From assembly GCA_017463065.1 (NCBI GenBank), contig JAFTPX010000032.1, forward strand, positions 1-54,948: a stretch of 54,948 nucleotides of DNA, in the 5' to 3' direction. Below are positions 15,941 to 24,495 of this stretch, one piece after another. The notes beneath the pieces were generated by a model. That model did not search any database, was not told where the DNA came from, and worked only from the letters and a program-made list of their open reading frames with translations. Both the position numbers and the translations under genes were made by a program. Source of the stretch: Clostridia bacterium. Its GTDB lineage: Bacteria > Bacillota > Clostridia > Oscillospirales > CAG-272. Position 1 is the first letter of the stretch. Each line of letters begins with the position of its first letter.

Positions 15941-15992
15941 TTTGCGACGTAGCCGCCAATCCTAAAAGCTTCAACGGTTTCAAACTTTATTT

Positions 15993-16021
15993 ATTTTATC
16001 ACATATTTTGACAAATTGCAA
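15993..16021 (-). promoter_or_regulatory. Promoter of the riboswitch-symporter unit
   Basis: On the minus strand TTGCAA, 17 bp, TAAAAT, about 55 nt upstream of the aptamer. Confidence 0.6.
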
Positions 16022-16167
16022 TATGCATTTTGCACAAAAATTCAAATGGCAATTACACAGAACAGAGCGAGTTATATAGTTTTGGAGAGGGGAAAGGCGA
16101 TATTTGACACCAAAAATGCGGCGTTGGGGACGGTTCGTTAAAAAAGAAAAAATTTTTGAAAAAAGTA

Positions 16168-16195
16168 TTGACAAATTAAAAAAATATGGTATAAT
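16168..16195 (+). promoter_or_regulatory. Promoter of tRNA-Arg
   Basis: TTGACA, 16-bp spacer, TATAAT, ending 40 nt before the tRNA 5' end. Confidence 0.85.
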
Positions 16196-16235
16196 ATATA
16201 AGCACGAAAGAAGCGGACAACCGTTTTGCGTGTAT

Positions 16236-16312
16236 GCGCCGTTAGCTCAGCTGGATAGAGTGTTTGGCTACGAACCAAAAGGTCGGGGGTTCGAATCCCT
16301 TACGGCGTGCCA
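16236..16312 (+). tRNA. tRNA-Arg (anticodon ACG)
   Basis: A 77-nt gene including an encoded CCA. Acceptor GCGCCGT pairs with ACGGCGT (first pair G-U), D-arm GCTC/GAGT, anticodon stem TTTGG/CCAAA with loop CTACGAA (ACG), T-arm GGGGGTTCGAATCCCT. ACG is the standard bacterial arginine anticodon that is deaminated to ICG. Confidence 0.95.
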
Positions 16313-16316
16313 AACA

Positions 16317-16348
16317 AAATCCGCATTCGAAAGAATGCGGATTTTTTT
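16317..16348 (+). terminator. Terminator of tRNA-Arg
   Basis: ATCCGCATTC, GAAA tetraloop, GAATGCGGAT, then a run of seven T. Downstream, 16360-16460 holds only an AT-rich imperfect palindrome (ATTCCTTATTC ... GAATAAATAAGGAAGAAT) and no gene. Confidence 0.9.
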
Positions 16349-16504
16349 GTTTGTATGATCACGATCCATCATTCCTTATTCATGAAATCAAAGCGGATTT
16401 TGAATAAATAAGGAAGAATGAAGTCGCAACGCTTGCGAATAATGAATAATTAAGGTAGCTTTTTTTCCATTGGGCGAAAAGCTTTTTTGCGTCTTATTCT
16501 GTTT

Positions 16505-17551
16505 TTACCTATTATCCTCGGAAAAAAATACCTCCTCAATTGTTAAGGAGGCGAGCAGGGGGTTCCACTCGGAAAGATCGTTTGCGGTGGGCAGAATTGC
16601 CGTCCGACGGAGAGAAGGGTGCTTGTCGGCGAAGCGGGACAGCAGGGTGGCGATCCGCCCTGTCAGGATGCTGTCCGTGATCCACGGTCGCTTTCCTGTC
16701 AGGCAGTCGCCCAGACGGGGCAGATCAAAGCAGAGAAGATCCATCGCGGACAGGGAAAGATTGGTCATCAGGGACAGGGGAGAGTCGATCAGGACTCCCT
16801 TGGGGATATAGCCGTTGAACTCCCGCCCCTCGCTTTCCAATTCGCAAAAGGCGCGATGGCTTTCCCGCAGACAGCTCTCACAATCCTCGTTGGTGAGCGG
16901 TCCCTGAAAGAGTAGAGAGAATCTGCCGTACACCGCGCTTCGGAACAGGGCACGAAGCTGATCCCGCAGGGCGGAGGAATCGGTGTTCTGCCGATCCCAT
17001 GGAAGGATTACCGTGACAGACGCTCCCACCGCACGGTCGGCAACCTCGCAGCAGTGATCGTAGAGCGCGTCGGCATCGGTGCTCTCTTGGCTTGTCAGCC
17101 GCAGAAGCCAACCGTCCTCGTGGGGGCGGATCATTTCTTCCGCGGAGGAAATGATCCCGGATCGGTGTAGGGGAGGATGCTCGCAGTCGGCGGGGCAGGG
17201 ATCGGAGCGAAGAGCTTGGGCGTAGCGGTTGACGGTCACAAGATCGGGGGAGACGAAGAGCGTGGCTTGTCTGGGATCGAGCAGAGCGATCTGTCCGTGA
17301 TGCCTCTGGGGAAGCTCGGGGAGGGTCAGAACGGGGCAGGAAAGGGGAGCCGACGTTTCCAAGGGACATTCGGGATCGTCGAGGCGGATGGCGCCCACGA
17401 TTTCGGTTTCCTCGGGAAGCGGTGTTCCCGCCGGGAGGACTGCCAGACAGGCACCCCGTGTCGCGGGGAATTCCCCCCGTTCGGGAAAGATCAGTTTGCC
17501 CACCACGGGCGTTTCTTGTTTTGTGTTGCAGTGACCGATATACGTTTCCAT
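16505..17551 (-). CDS. Degenerate PtsI-like (PEP-utilising enzyme family) protein
   Basis: 348 residues from ATG 17551, preceded by GGGGGA; ATG 17569 is an alternative. The C-terminal half aligns by eye with the TIM barrel of PTS enzyme I: RDQLRALFRSAVYGRFSLLF corresponds to the QLRAILRAS...MFPM block, and NGYIPKGVLIDSPLSLM to the P-x-G-x-MIE-x-P block. The N-terminal ~110 residues resemble the swivelling phosphohistidine domain. Key residues appear lost: no G-G-x-x-S-H phosphorylation site, the GTNDL loop reads CFDLPR, and the catalytic CGE region reads LPT. It is probably an inactive paralogue with a regulatory or structural role. Assignment is moderate; catalytic loss is visible, role is unknown. 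Confidence 0.6.
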   Translation of the reverse strand: METYIGHCNTKQETPVVGKLIFPERGEFPATRGACLAVLPAGTPLPEETEIVGAIRLDDPECPLETSAPLSCPVLTLPELPQRHHGQIALLDPRQATLFVSPDLVTVNRYAQALRSDPCPADCEHPPLHRSGIISSAEEMIRPHEDGWLLRLTSQESTDADALYDHCCEVADRAVGASVTVILPWDRQNTDSSALRDQLRALFRSAVYGRFSLLFQGPLTNEDCESCLRESHRAFCELESEGREFNGYIPKGVLIDSPLSLMTNLSLSAMDLLCFDLPRLGDCLTGKRPWITDSILTGRIATLLSRFADKHPSLRRTAILPTANDLSEWNPLLASLTIEEVFFSEDNR

Positions 17552-17687
17552 GTCGTTCCCCCATCCCAAATGTTATTATTTATCATGCACCGAGATGGAG
17601 AAAATATACCTTGCTTGACGTTTTTTTTGAGGACGGTAGCCGTATGTTGGGGGGGTTACCGTTTGTTCACGGACCGTGGCAAGAGTT

Positions 17688-17765
17688 TTAGGGGGAACCT
17701 TCTCGAAAGAAGGTTCCCCCTAACGCATCCTAACGCATCCTAACGCATCCTCGCGCGTTCTCGTA
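17688..17765 (-). repeat. Stop-codon-proximal composite repeat after typA
   Basis: Reading on the minus strand from the typA stop: three tandem GGATGCGTTA units, then GGGGGAACCTTCT, CGAA-type loop and AGAAGGTTCCCCC. The hairpin doubles as a terminator. The same array occurs at seven other gene ends in the window. The remaining ~110 bp up to the PtsI-like gene shows nothing else clear. Confidence 0.85.
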
Positions 17766-17779
17766 CATCTGGTATTTTA

Positions 17780-19633
17780 TTACTTTCCAGCCTCGCGGCG
17801 TGCTTTCATCATGGCTTTCATACGAAGCTCGGTATTGAGGATTTTTTTCCGCAGACGAATAGACTTAGGGGTTACCTCGATCAGCTCGTCGTCGGTAATG
17901 AATTCGATGGCTTCCTCCAGACTGAAGATCACGGGGGGAGTCAGGAGCAGCTTTTCGTCCGCACCCGCGGAGCGGATGGCGGTCAGCTGCTTTTTCTTAC
18001 AGGGGTTTACGGCGATATCGTCGTTCTTGGGGTTTTCGCCCACGATCATTCCCTCGTAAACGGGGGTCTGAGGACCGACGAACAGATTGCCTCGCTCCTG
18101 GGTGTTATACAAGCCGTAACGGGTAGTCTCGCCCGTCTCGGAGGCGACCAGAGAGCCCGTAAAGCGCATAGTTACCTCTCCGCGGTAGGGCTGATAGCCG
18201 TCAAACAGGGTGTTCATGATTCCTTCGCCGCGGGTAGCGGTGAGAAATTCGGAGCGGTAGCCGAACAGGCAACGGGAGGGGATGGAGTATTCGATCCGCA
18301 TGCGGTTGCCTACGGGATTCATTTCCAGCAGGTCACCCTTGCGCTGTCCCAGCTTTTCTACCACGGCGCCTACATACTCGGAGGGAACGTCCAAGGTCAC
18401 GCGCTCGATGGGCTCGGATTTCACGCCGTCGATTTCCTTGAACAGCACGCGGGGATTGGAGCAGGTCATTTCATAGCCCTCGCGGCGCATAGTCTCGATC
18501 AGAATAGACAGGTGCATCTCGCCCCGTCCCGCCACCTTGAACTCGTCGGTGGTCTCGCCGTCCTCCACACGGAGGGAAACGTCCTTGAGCAGCTCCTTAT
18601 ACAGACGGTCGCGGAGCTGGCGGGAGGTTACGAACTTACCCTCCTTTCCCGCAAAAGGGCTGTCATTGACCGAGAAGGTCATCTCCAATGTGGGCTCGCT
18701 GACCTTGACGAACTCCAGAGGCTCGGGGGCGTTGAGACTGGTAATGGTGTCTCCAATCGTAATGTCCTCCGCTCCGGAGAAGCAGACGATGTCTCCCACC
18801 TTGGCGTTCTCTACGGGAACGCGGTGCAAGCCGTCGATCTGATACAGGGAGACGATTCTCGTGCGCTTGGGAGCGTGATCGCCGTGATAGTTACAAACGT
18901 ACGCGTCCTGACCCGAACGGATCGATCCGCGCTCGATCCGACCGATGCCGATCCGACCTACGTACTCGCTGTAGTCAATGGACGAAACCAGCAGCTGAAG
19001 CTCGCCGTCCTCCTCCCCCGCGGGGGCGGGCATATAGTCCAGAATTTTGTCAAACAGAGGGGTCAGGTCGGTTCCCGCCGCGTTGGGATCCTCGGTTGCG
19101 GTTCCCGCTCTGCCCGAGCAGTACAGCATGGGGCTGTCCAGCTGTTCGTCGGAGGCATTCAGATCGATGAGAAGCTCCAGAATCTCGTCCTCCACCTCGC
19201 CAAGGCGGGCATCGGGCTTGTCGATCTTGTTAATGACCACGATGACACGGTGGTTCAGCTCCAGCGCTCTCTGCAAAACGAAGCGAGTCTGGGGCATGGG
19301 ACCCTCCGCGGCGTCTACCAGAAGAAGAACGCCGTTGACCATCTTCAGGATTCTTTCTACCTCACCGCCGAAGTCCGCGTGACCGGGGGTGTCGATGATG
19401 TTGATCTTCACGTCCTTGTAATGAACGGCGGTGTTTTTCGCCAAAATGGTGATGCCACGCTCCTTTTCCAAGTCCCCCGAGTCCATGACACGGGTCACGG
19501 TCTCCTGATTCTCACGGTAGATGCCGCCCTGCTTCAGCATTTCGTCCACCAAGGTGGTCTTGCCGTGGTCGACGTGGGCAATGATCGCAATATTTCTCAA
19601 ATCGGTTCTGGTCACAGTTTTGTTCTCCTTCAC
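17780..19633 (-). CDS. typA: Ribosome-associated GTPase TypA/BipA
   Basis: 617 residues, the usual length. Translation-factor GTPase motifs: IIAHVDHGKTTLVDEML (G1), RGITI (G2), DTPGHADFGGEVER (G3), NKIDKPDAR (G4) and CSGRAG (G5), followed by EF-G-like domains and the BipA-specific C-terminus (RMEYSIPSRCLFGYRSEFLT-like region near residue 450, TKSIRLRKK-type tail). It binds ribosomes and helps 50S assembly and translation under stress or cold. Monocistronic, ending in the composite repeat hairpin. Confidence 0.96.
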   Translation of the reverse strand: MKENKTVTRTDLRNIAIIAHVDHGKTTLVDEMLKQGGIYRENQETVTRVMDSGDLEKERGITILAKNTAVHYKDVKINIIDTPGHADFGGEVERILKMVNGVLLLVDAAEGPMPQTRFVLQRALELNHRVIVVINKIDKPDARLGEVEDEILELLIDLNASDEQLDSPMLYCSGRAGTATEDPNAAGTDLTPLFDKILDYMPAPAGEEDGELQLLVSSIDYSEYVGRIGIGRIERGSIRSGQDAYVCNYHGDHAPKRTRIVSLYQIDGLHRVPVENAKVGDIVCFSGAEDITIGDTITSLNAPEPLEFVKVSEPTLEMTFSVNDSPFAGKEGKFVTSRQLRDRLYKELLKDVSLRVEDGETTDEFKVAGRGEMHLSILIETMRREGYEMTCSNPRVLFKEIDGVKSEPIERVTLDVPSEYVGAVVEKLGQRKGDLLEMNPVGNRMRIEYSIPSRCLFGYRSEFLTATRGEGIMNTLFDGYQPYRGEVTMRFTGSLVASETGETTRYGLYNTQERGNLFVGPQTPVYEGMIVGENPKNDDIAVNPCKKKQLTAIRSAGADEKLLLTPPVIFSLEEAIEFITDDELIEVTPKSIRLRKKILNTELRMKAMMKARREAGK

Positions 19634-19812
19634 GTTACAAATTCACAAACTTTATCAAGCCTTTATCGCAATTTATTATTATACCACAAAATTTCAAGAT
19701 AAGAAAGATAAGAAACGACGATTTTTTGAAATTTTGGAAAAAGGTTGTTGTGCATATTCGCAAAAAAGTTGTCGAGAAAGGGAAGAAAAGGGATTTCAGG
19801 TGCGATATTTCA

Positions 19813-19841
19813 TTGACAGACGGGGTTTTTTGTGATATAAT
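19813..19841 (+). promoter_or_regulatory. Promoter of the HAD-rimO-pgsA operon
   Basis: TTGACA, 17-bp spacer, TATAAT, ending 33 nt before the ATG at 19875. Confidence 0.85.
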
Positions 19842-19874
19842 GAATTCGAATAAAGATTTGTGAGGAGTAGGAGA

Positions 19875-20558
19875 ATGGAGATTTTCGACAGGGAAGCCGC
19901 GGCTCGGAAGAGGAAGCTTTTGATTTTTGATTTTGACGGTACGATCGCCGATACCATCGGTACGATCGTTGACGCTGTCAATTTGACCATGGATGCTTGC
20001 GGATATCCGAGACGAACCCGCGAGGAGATCAGACGGGCGATCGGACACAGCTCTCTCTATCTGATCAGGTGCTGTATGCCCGAGGAGCTGTCGGGAGACG
20101 CGGCACTTGTGGATCGGGTACACGAGATCTATAAAAGCTTTTACGCGCAAACCTGTGTGACCTGCAAGGAGTGCTACGACGGATTTTCGGAGAGCGTTTG
20201 CGCCCTGAAGGAAAAGGGATATCTTATCGCGGTGCTTTCCAACAAGCTGGACGTGTTCATTCAGGATATGGTACGGGCGGTTCTGCCCGAGGGCTTGGTA
20301 TCGGTGGCGATGGGCAAGACCGAGCTTCCCGCAAAGCCCGATCCCACAGCGCCTTTGTTGATCGCCTCGAGGCTGGGGATTTCCCCCGAGCATACGGCGT
20401 ATATCGGCGACAGCGAGGTGGACGTGCAGACGGGATTGAACGGCGGCATGCTTGCCGTGGGTTGCTCCTGGGGATACCGTCCTCGCGATCTGTTGATCAG
20501 TACGGGGGCGCATGTGGTATTGGACGATCCCCGTGATTTGTTAAATTTGTTTGGATGA
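19875..20558 (+). CDS. HAD-superfamily hydrolase, phosphoglycolate phosphatase-like
   Basis: 227 residues from ATG 19875 (GAGGAGTAGGAGA upstream; the upstream GTG at 19860 lies within the ribosome site). Motif I is LLIFDFDGTIADT with the nucleophile Asp, motif II VLSNK, the lysine is in TELPAKPDP, and motif IV is YIGDSEVDVQTG. The helical cap between residues ~25 and 100 places it in the Gph/PGMB subfamily, which removes phosphate from small phosphometabolites such as 2-phosphoglycolate. Substrate cannot be fixed from sequence. Its TGA overlaps an ATG of the rimO frame, and the three downstream genes share the promoter at 19813. Confidence 0.88.
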   Translation: MEIFDREAAARKRKLLIFDFDGTIADTIGTIVDAVNLTMDACGYPRRTREEIRRAIGHSSLYLIRCCMPEELSGDAALVDRVHEIYKSFYAQTCVTCKECYDGFSESVCALKEKGYLIAVLSNKLDVFIQDMVRAVLPEGLVSVAMGKTELPAKPDPTAPLLIASRLGISPEHTAYIGDSEVDVQTGLNGGMLAVGCSWGYRPRDLLISTGAHVVLDDPRDLLNLFG

Positions 20559-20572
20559 GTAAGGAGAATACA

Positions 20573-21925
20573 GTGAAGGTAGGATTTGTTTCCCTCGGCT
20601 GTCCCAAGAATCAGCTGGATACCGAGGTCATGCTTCACGAGGTCGCCTCCGCGGGCTATGAGATCACTCCCGAGGAGACCGAGGCAGACGTTGTGATTAT
20701 TAACACCTGCGGCTTTATTGAAAGTGCTAAAAAGGAGTCCATTGAGAATATACTGGATGTAGCTTGGTTGAAAAAGAACCGAGGACTGCGGGCAATCGTG
20801 GTGACGGGGTGCTTGGCGGAGCGATACCGCGAGAGTATTCTGGAGGAAATGCCCGAGGTGGACGCGGTGCTTGGCGTGGGCAGTATCCACAAGATCGTGG
20901 AAGCCATTGAGGCGGTAACGGTCAAGAAAAAGAAGGGCTCTAAGCGGAAGTACACTTCCTTTGAGGATAAGGAGACGGTGGCGCTTGGCGGCGACCGTAT
21001 TTTGACCACCCCCGAATATACCGCCTACCTGAAGATCGCCGAGGGCTGTGACAACCGTTGTGCCTACTGCGCCATTCCCTCCATCCGAGGAAAATTCCGC
21101 AGCCGTCCCATGGAGGATCTGGTTGCCGAGGCAAAGCAGCTGGAGGAGCTTGGGGTCAGAGAGCTGAACGTGGTGGCGCAGGATATCACCCGTTACGGTC
21201 AGGATCTGTACGGCGAGTACCGTCTGGCGGAGCTGCTGCGGAGGATCACCGAGGCAACAGAAATTCCGTGGATCCGTTTGCTCTACTGCTATCCCGACAA
21301 GATCACCGACGAGCTGGTAGCGGAAATACGGGATAACCCGAGAATTCTCAAGTATATTGATTTGCCCATTCAGCACGTCAGCGATCGCATGCTGAAGGCA
21401 ATGAACCGTCACGGAGATGGTGCCATGGTGCGCGGCGTGATCGAAAAGCTCCGCCGCGAGATTCCCGATATCGTGATCCGAACCACCTTTATCGTTGGCT
21501 TCCCCGGGGAGACCGAGGAGGATTTCGAGGAGCTGTGTGAGTTCGTTCACAATACCAAGTTCGAGCGGGCTGGGGTGTTCCCCTATTCCCGTGAGGAGGG
21601 AACGGCGGCGTACGATTTGCCCGATCAGATCGACGAGCAGGTGAAGCTGGATCGGATGGATCTGATCATGCGGGATCAGTTGGAGATCAACGCGGCGAGA
21701 AACGAAAAGAAGGTCGGTCAGGTTTTGATGGTGCTTTGCGAGGATTACGATCCCGTCAGCGGCGTGCATTTCGGCAGAAGCGCCGAGGATGCTCCCGAGA
21801 TTGACGGAAAGGTTTACTTCCGCTCCGAGCGGCGGATCGCCCCCGGGTCCTTCGTGAAGGTGAAGATCCGTGAGGTGCTGGATTACGATCTGATGGGAAG
21901 AGCGATTTTGAACGAAACTACATAA
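20573..21925 (+). CDS. rimO: Ribosomal protein S12 methylthiotransferase RimO
   Basis: 450 residues from GTG 20573, which has TAAGGAG at proper spacing and gives the usual start KVGFVSLGCPKNQLDTE. An in-frame ATG at 20555 has no ribosome site. Three domains: MTTase N-terminal domain with cluster cysteines in SLGCPKN, NTCGFI and TGCLAE; radical SAM domain with the CxxxCxxC motif in EGCDNRCAYCAIPSIRG; and a TRAM domain at the C-terminus (VGQVLMVLCEDYD). It adds a methylthio group to an aspartate of ribosomal protein S12. Second gene of the operon, 14 nt before pgsA. Confidence 0.96.
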   Translation: MKVGFVSLGCPKNQLDTEVMLHEVASAGYEITPEETEADVVIINTCGFIESAKKESIENILDVAWLKKNRGLRAIVVTGCLAERYRESILEEMPEVDAVLGVGSIHKIVEAIEAVTVKKKKGSKRKYTSFEDKETVALGGDRILTTPEYTAYLKIAEGCDNRCAYCAIPSIRGKFRSRPMEDLVAEAKQLEELGVRELNVVAQDITRYGQDLYGEYRLAELLRRITEATEIPWIRLLYCYPDKITDELVAEIRDNPRILKYIDLPIQHVSDRMLKAMNRHGDGAMVRGVIEKLRREIPDIVIRTTFIVGFPGETEEDFEELCEFVHNTKFERAGVFPYSREEGTAAYDLPDQIDEQVKLDRMDLIMRDQLEINAARNEKKVGQVLMVLCEDYDPVSGVHFGRSAEDAPEIDGKVYFRSERRIAPGSFVKVKIREVLDYDLMGRAILNETT

Positions 21926-21938
21926 GGAGAAAACTGGA

Positions 21939-22562
21939 ATGAAAATGAATTTACCCAATCGATTGACGGTGCTTCGGCTTTGCTTGGTTCCCGTGTTGCT
22001 TTTGGTGGGAATGTTGACCGTTATTCCGTTTTATCTGTCTTGTTTGATCTGTGCCGTGTTGTTTATCGGTACTGCTGTGACCGATATGCTGGACGGAAAG
22101 ATCGCCAGAAAGAACAATCTGATCACCGATTTCGGAAAATTTATGGATCCCATTGCCGATAAGTTTATGGTGATTGGTGCCATGTTCGTGATTCTCTATA
22201 AGTTTGAGAATCTGCGCACGCTTATGATCATTACCTTGATGATCGTGGTATTCCGCGAGCTGGCGGTGACCTCTATGCGCTTAGTGGTTTCTACGGGACA
22301 GAGCATCGTGGTTGCCGCGAATATGCTGGGGAAGGTGAAGACCGTCTCTCAGATCGTGGCTGTTTCTACCGTATTCCTTGAGCCTGTGGTACAGCTGGCG
22401 GCAAGATGGATCGGCGAGGCGATCACGGGTGAGTGCCTTGCTTGGCGTACCGATATCGTTCCTTTGACTTGGGCGTCCATTCTGTTTTGTCTGGTGATGA
22501 CCGTCTGGTCGGGTATGAACTATATTCTGTCGTATTGGAAATACCTCGATCCTCAAAAATAA
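21939..22562 (+). CDS. pgsA: CDP-diacylglycerol-glycerol-3-phosphate 3-phosphatidyltransferase
   Basis: 207 residues with about five membrane segments. The CDP-alcohol phosphatidyltransferase motif is present as TDMLDGKIARKNNLITDFGK followed by FMDPIADK (D-G-x2-A-R-x8-G-x3-D-x3-D). MNLPNRLTVLRLCLVP is the usual PgsA N-terminus. It makes phosphatidylglycerol phosphate in the cytoplasmic membrane. Last gene of the HAD-rimO-pgsA operon; the rimO-pgsA neighbourhood is common in Firmicutes. Confidence 0.95.
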   Translation: MKMNLPNRLTVLRLCLVPVLLLVGMLTVIPFYLSCLICAVLFIGTAVTDMLDGKIARKNNLITDFGKFMDPIADKFMVIGAMFVILYKFENLRTLMIITLMIVVFRELAVTSMRLVVSTGQSIVVAANMLGKVKTVSQIVAVSTVFLEPVVQLAARWIGEAITGECLAWRTDIVPLTWASILFCLVMTVWSGMNYILSYWKYLDPQK

Positions 22563-22588
22563 GAGATAGAATTGATACAAGAACCATG

Positions 22589-22618
22589 CCGTCGCTCCGT
22601 CAAGGGCGGCGGCTTTTG
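22589..22618 (+). terminator. Terminator after pgsA
   Basis: GCCGTCGC pairs with GCGGCGGC and is followed by TTTT, 26 nt after the pgsA stop. Confidence 0.75.
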
Positions 22619-22672
22619 TGTGCTCTTTTTTGACGGTCGGACAATTCCATCAAATTGACCAAGAAAACAGAC

Positions 22673-22701
22673 TTGACTTTTTTCGGACTTTTTTGTATAA
22701 T
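22673..22701 (+). promoter_or_regulatory. Promoter of the XRE-family regulator
   Basis: TTGACT, 17-bp spacer, TATAAT, 44 nt before the ATG. Confidence 0.85.
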
Positions 22702-22745
22702 ATTGGTGTAAAAGTTTCGCTTTGCGTATAAATAAAGAGGTTTTT

Positions 22746-23390
22746 ATGAAGGATATTAAATCGGCGGTGGCAAGGAATATCGCGCGGCTTCGCCAGAGCC
22801 AAGGAATGACTCAGATCGAGCTTGCCCAGCGGCTCAATTATTCGGACAAGGCAATTTCCAAATGGGAGCGTGCCGAGTCCATGCCCGATATTTCGGTTTT
22901 GGTGGAGATCGCCGATCTGTTCGGTGTGACGCTGGATTGGCTGGTTCAGGAGGAGCATGAGCCGACGGAAACGTCGGAGGAGGCGGAATGGGCAGAGCCT
23001 GCCAAGGTGCCGCGGTACAATCGCAGTCTCATTACGGGAATCGCGGTGGGGATCGTATGGTTTATCGTCACGGCGGTGTTCGTAATGATCTCCCTGATCT
23101 CGGGAAAAATGGGCTATCAATGGGTCACCTTCGTTTACGGCTTCTTCGTTTCCACCATCGTATGGCTGGTCTTTAACAGCATCTGGTTTAACCGCCGCCG
23201 TAACTATCTCATCATTTCTCTCATCACCTGGTCACTGATCGCGTCGATTCACGTGTCGCTCCTGCCCGCGGGGATCAATATCGCGCTGCTCTATCTCCTT
23301 GGGATTCCCGCCCAGATCATGATTCTCATGTGGTCAAGGATCAAGAAAAAAGACCCCCGCCCCGTGGAAAAGAAAGAGGCGGAGGAATAA
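22746..23390 (+). CDS. XRE-family regulator with C-terminal membrane domain
   Basis: 214 residues from ATG 22746 (AAAGAGG upstream). Residues ~8-62 are a helix-turn-helix of the XRE type: IARLRQSQGMTQIELAQRL, then YSDKAISKWERAESMPDIS. An acidic linker leads to four hydrophobic segments (from ITGIAVGIVWFIVTAVFVMI onward), so the protein is membrane-anchored with the DNA-binding domain in the cytoplasm. Such regulators are frequent in Clostridia, often next to the genes they control. No clear target adjoins it: the next genes are glycosyltransferases after a terminator. Confidence 0.85.
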   Translation: MKDIKSAVARNIARLRQSQGMTQIELAQRLNYSDKAISKWERAESMPDISVLVEIADLFGVTLDWLVQEEHEPTETSEEAEWAEPAKVPRYNRSLITGIAVGIVWFIVTAVFVMISLISGKMGYQWVTFVYGFFVSTIVWLVFNSIWFNRRRNYLIISLITWSLIASIHVSLLPAGINIALLYLLGIPAQIMILMWSRIKKKDPRPVEKKEAEE

Positions 23391-23403
23391 CCATTCAACA
23401 ATT

Positions 23404-23443
23404 GGCTGTTGCTGTCGAGCTTGTCGGGAGTAACAGCCTTTTT
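23404..23443 (+). terminator. Terminator of the XRE regulator gene
   Basis: GGCTGTT pairs with AACAGCC across a 21-nt loop that can pair further, followed by TTTTTG. Confidence 0.7.
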
Positions 23444-23625
23444 GCTGTTTAAAGCCCGTAAAACAAGGGAATTCTACTGTTGGGAGAGAAAAAATCGGGG
23501 GTTCTACCGACCGTTTAGGAGGGAAGCGCAGGGTAGGTTGCATTTTGCGATTTCTTGATTTATAATAAAACCGACGAGGCAATGAACCCAAATGCCAAAC
23601 AGACGAAACGGAAGGAGGTGTGAGT

Positions 23626-24495
23626 ATGAATATCCTTTACTGCGGTGACGCCAATATTGCGGACGGCGTTCTCATGTCCGTGCTTTCTTTGATGAAGCAC
23701 ACGGAAGAGCCGCTGAATATCTATCTTCTTACGGCGAGTCTTTGCCGGGAGGGGAAGGAATGTCATCCTCTTTCGGAAGAATTTTCTGCTTTTCTGGCTG
23801 GCATAGTTCGACGGGAAAATCCCAAAAGCTCGGTGTCCTTGACCGACCTGTCCGAGCTGTTTGAGCGGGAGCTTCCCTTGGCGAACATCGAGACCCGCTT
23901 TACTCCCTGCTGTATGCTTCGGTTGTTTGCCGACCAAGTGGAGGGACTGCCCGATCGGCTGTTGTATCTGGACAACGACGTGCTTTGCCGCGGGGATTTT
24001 TCCCCGTTTTATCACGAGAGCATGGAGAACGTGGAGGTGGCGGGGGTGCTGGACTATTACGGAAGCTGGTTCTTTCGCAATCCCGTATGGCGATGGTGGA
24101 GAAGGGATTACCTGAATTCAGGTGTTCTGCTTCTGAATCTTGCCGAGATCCGCAAGACTCAGCTGTTTGCCAAGTGCCGTGCCCTTTGCGTGGAAAAGAA
24201 GCTGTTTATGCCCGATCAGTCGGCGATCAACAAGCTTGCCAAGGGGAAGAGAATCTGCCCGAGAAAATACAACGAGCAGAGAAAGACCCATAAAAACACC
24301 GTATTTCGTCATTTTACCACCAGCTTTCGATTCTTTCCGTGGATTCGGACAGTCCGTGTCAAGCCCTGGGACGTGGAACGGCTTCATTCCGTGCTGAGGA
24401 TCGACGAATTCGACGGCTTGATCGAGGAATGGAATCAACGCAAACAAGAATATGTTACAACAAAAAAGGAGAACCGCTATGAGACAACAGCATGA
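23626..24495 (+). CDS. Glycosyltransferase family 8 protein
   Basis: 289 residues from ATG 23626, which follows AAGGAGG by 7 nt. The N-terminus NILYCGDANIADGVLMSVLS is the GT8 nucleotide-sugar-binding strand and helix; YLDNDVLCRGDF holds the DxD metal motif and YLNSGVLLLNL the acceptor-site motif. GT8 enzymes transfer glucose, galactose or glycerol-like sugars, retaining anomeric configuration. No membrane segment is seen, so it acts at the cytoplasmic face. It overlaps the next GT8 gene by 17 bp and starts a four-gene cluster ending with two acyltransferases. Confidence 0.9.
   Translation: MNILYCGDANIADGVLMSVLSLMKHTEEPLNIYLLTASLCREGKECHPLSEEFSAFLAGIVRRENPKSSVSLTDLSELFERELPLANIETRFTPCCMLRLFADQVEGLPDRLLYLDNDVLCRGDFSPFYHESMENVEVAGVLDYYGSWFFRNPVWRWWRRDYLNSGVLLLNLAEIRKTQLFAKCRALCVEKKLFMPDQSAINKLAKGKRICPRKYNEQRKTHKNTVFRHFTTSFRFFPWIRTVRVKPWDVERLHSVLRIDEFDGLIEEWNQRKQEYVTTKKENRYETTA

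Noticed and set aside
16360..16460. AT-rich imperfect palindrome after tRNA-Arg considered as a promoter or small RNA
   Set aside because: No -10/-35 pair with good spacing and no terminator; probably a degenerate intergenic repeat.
18512..19702. 396-residue plus-strand reading frame
   Set aside because: Antisense to typA, with composition typical of a shadow frame.
20261..21958. 565-residue minus-strand reading frame
   Set aside because: Antisense to rimO and the HAD gene; no recognisable motifs.
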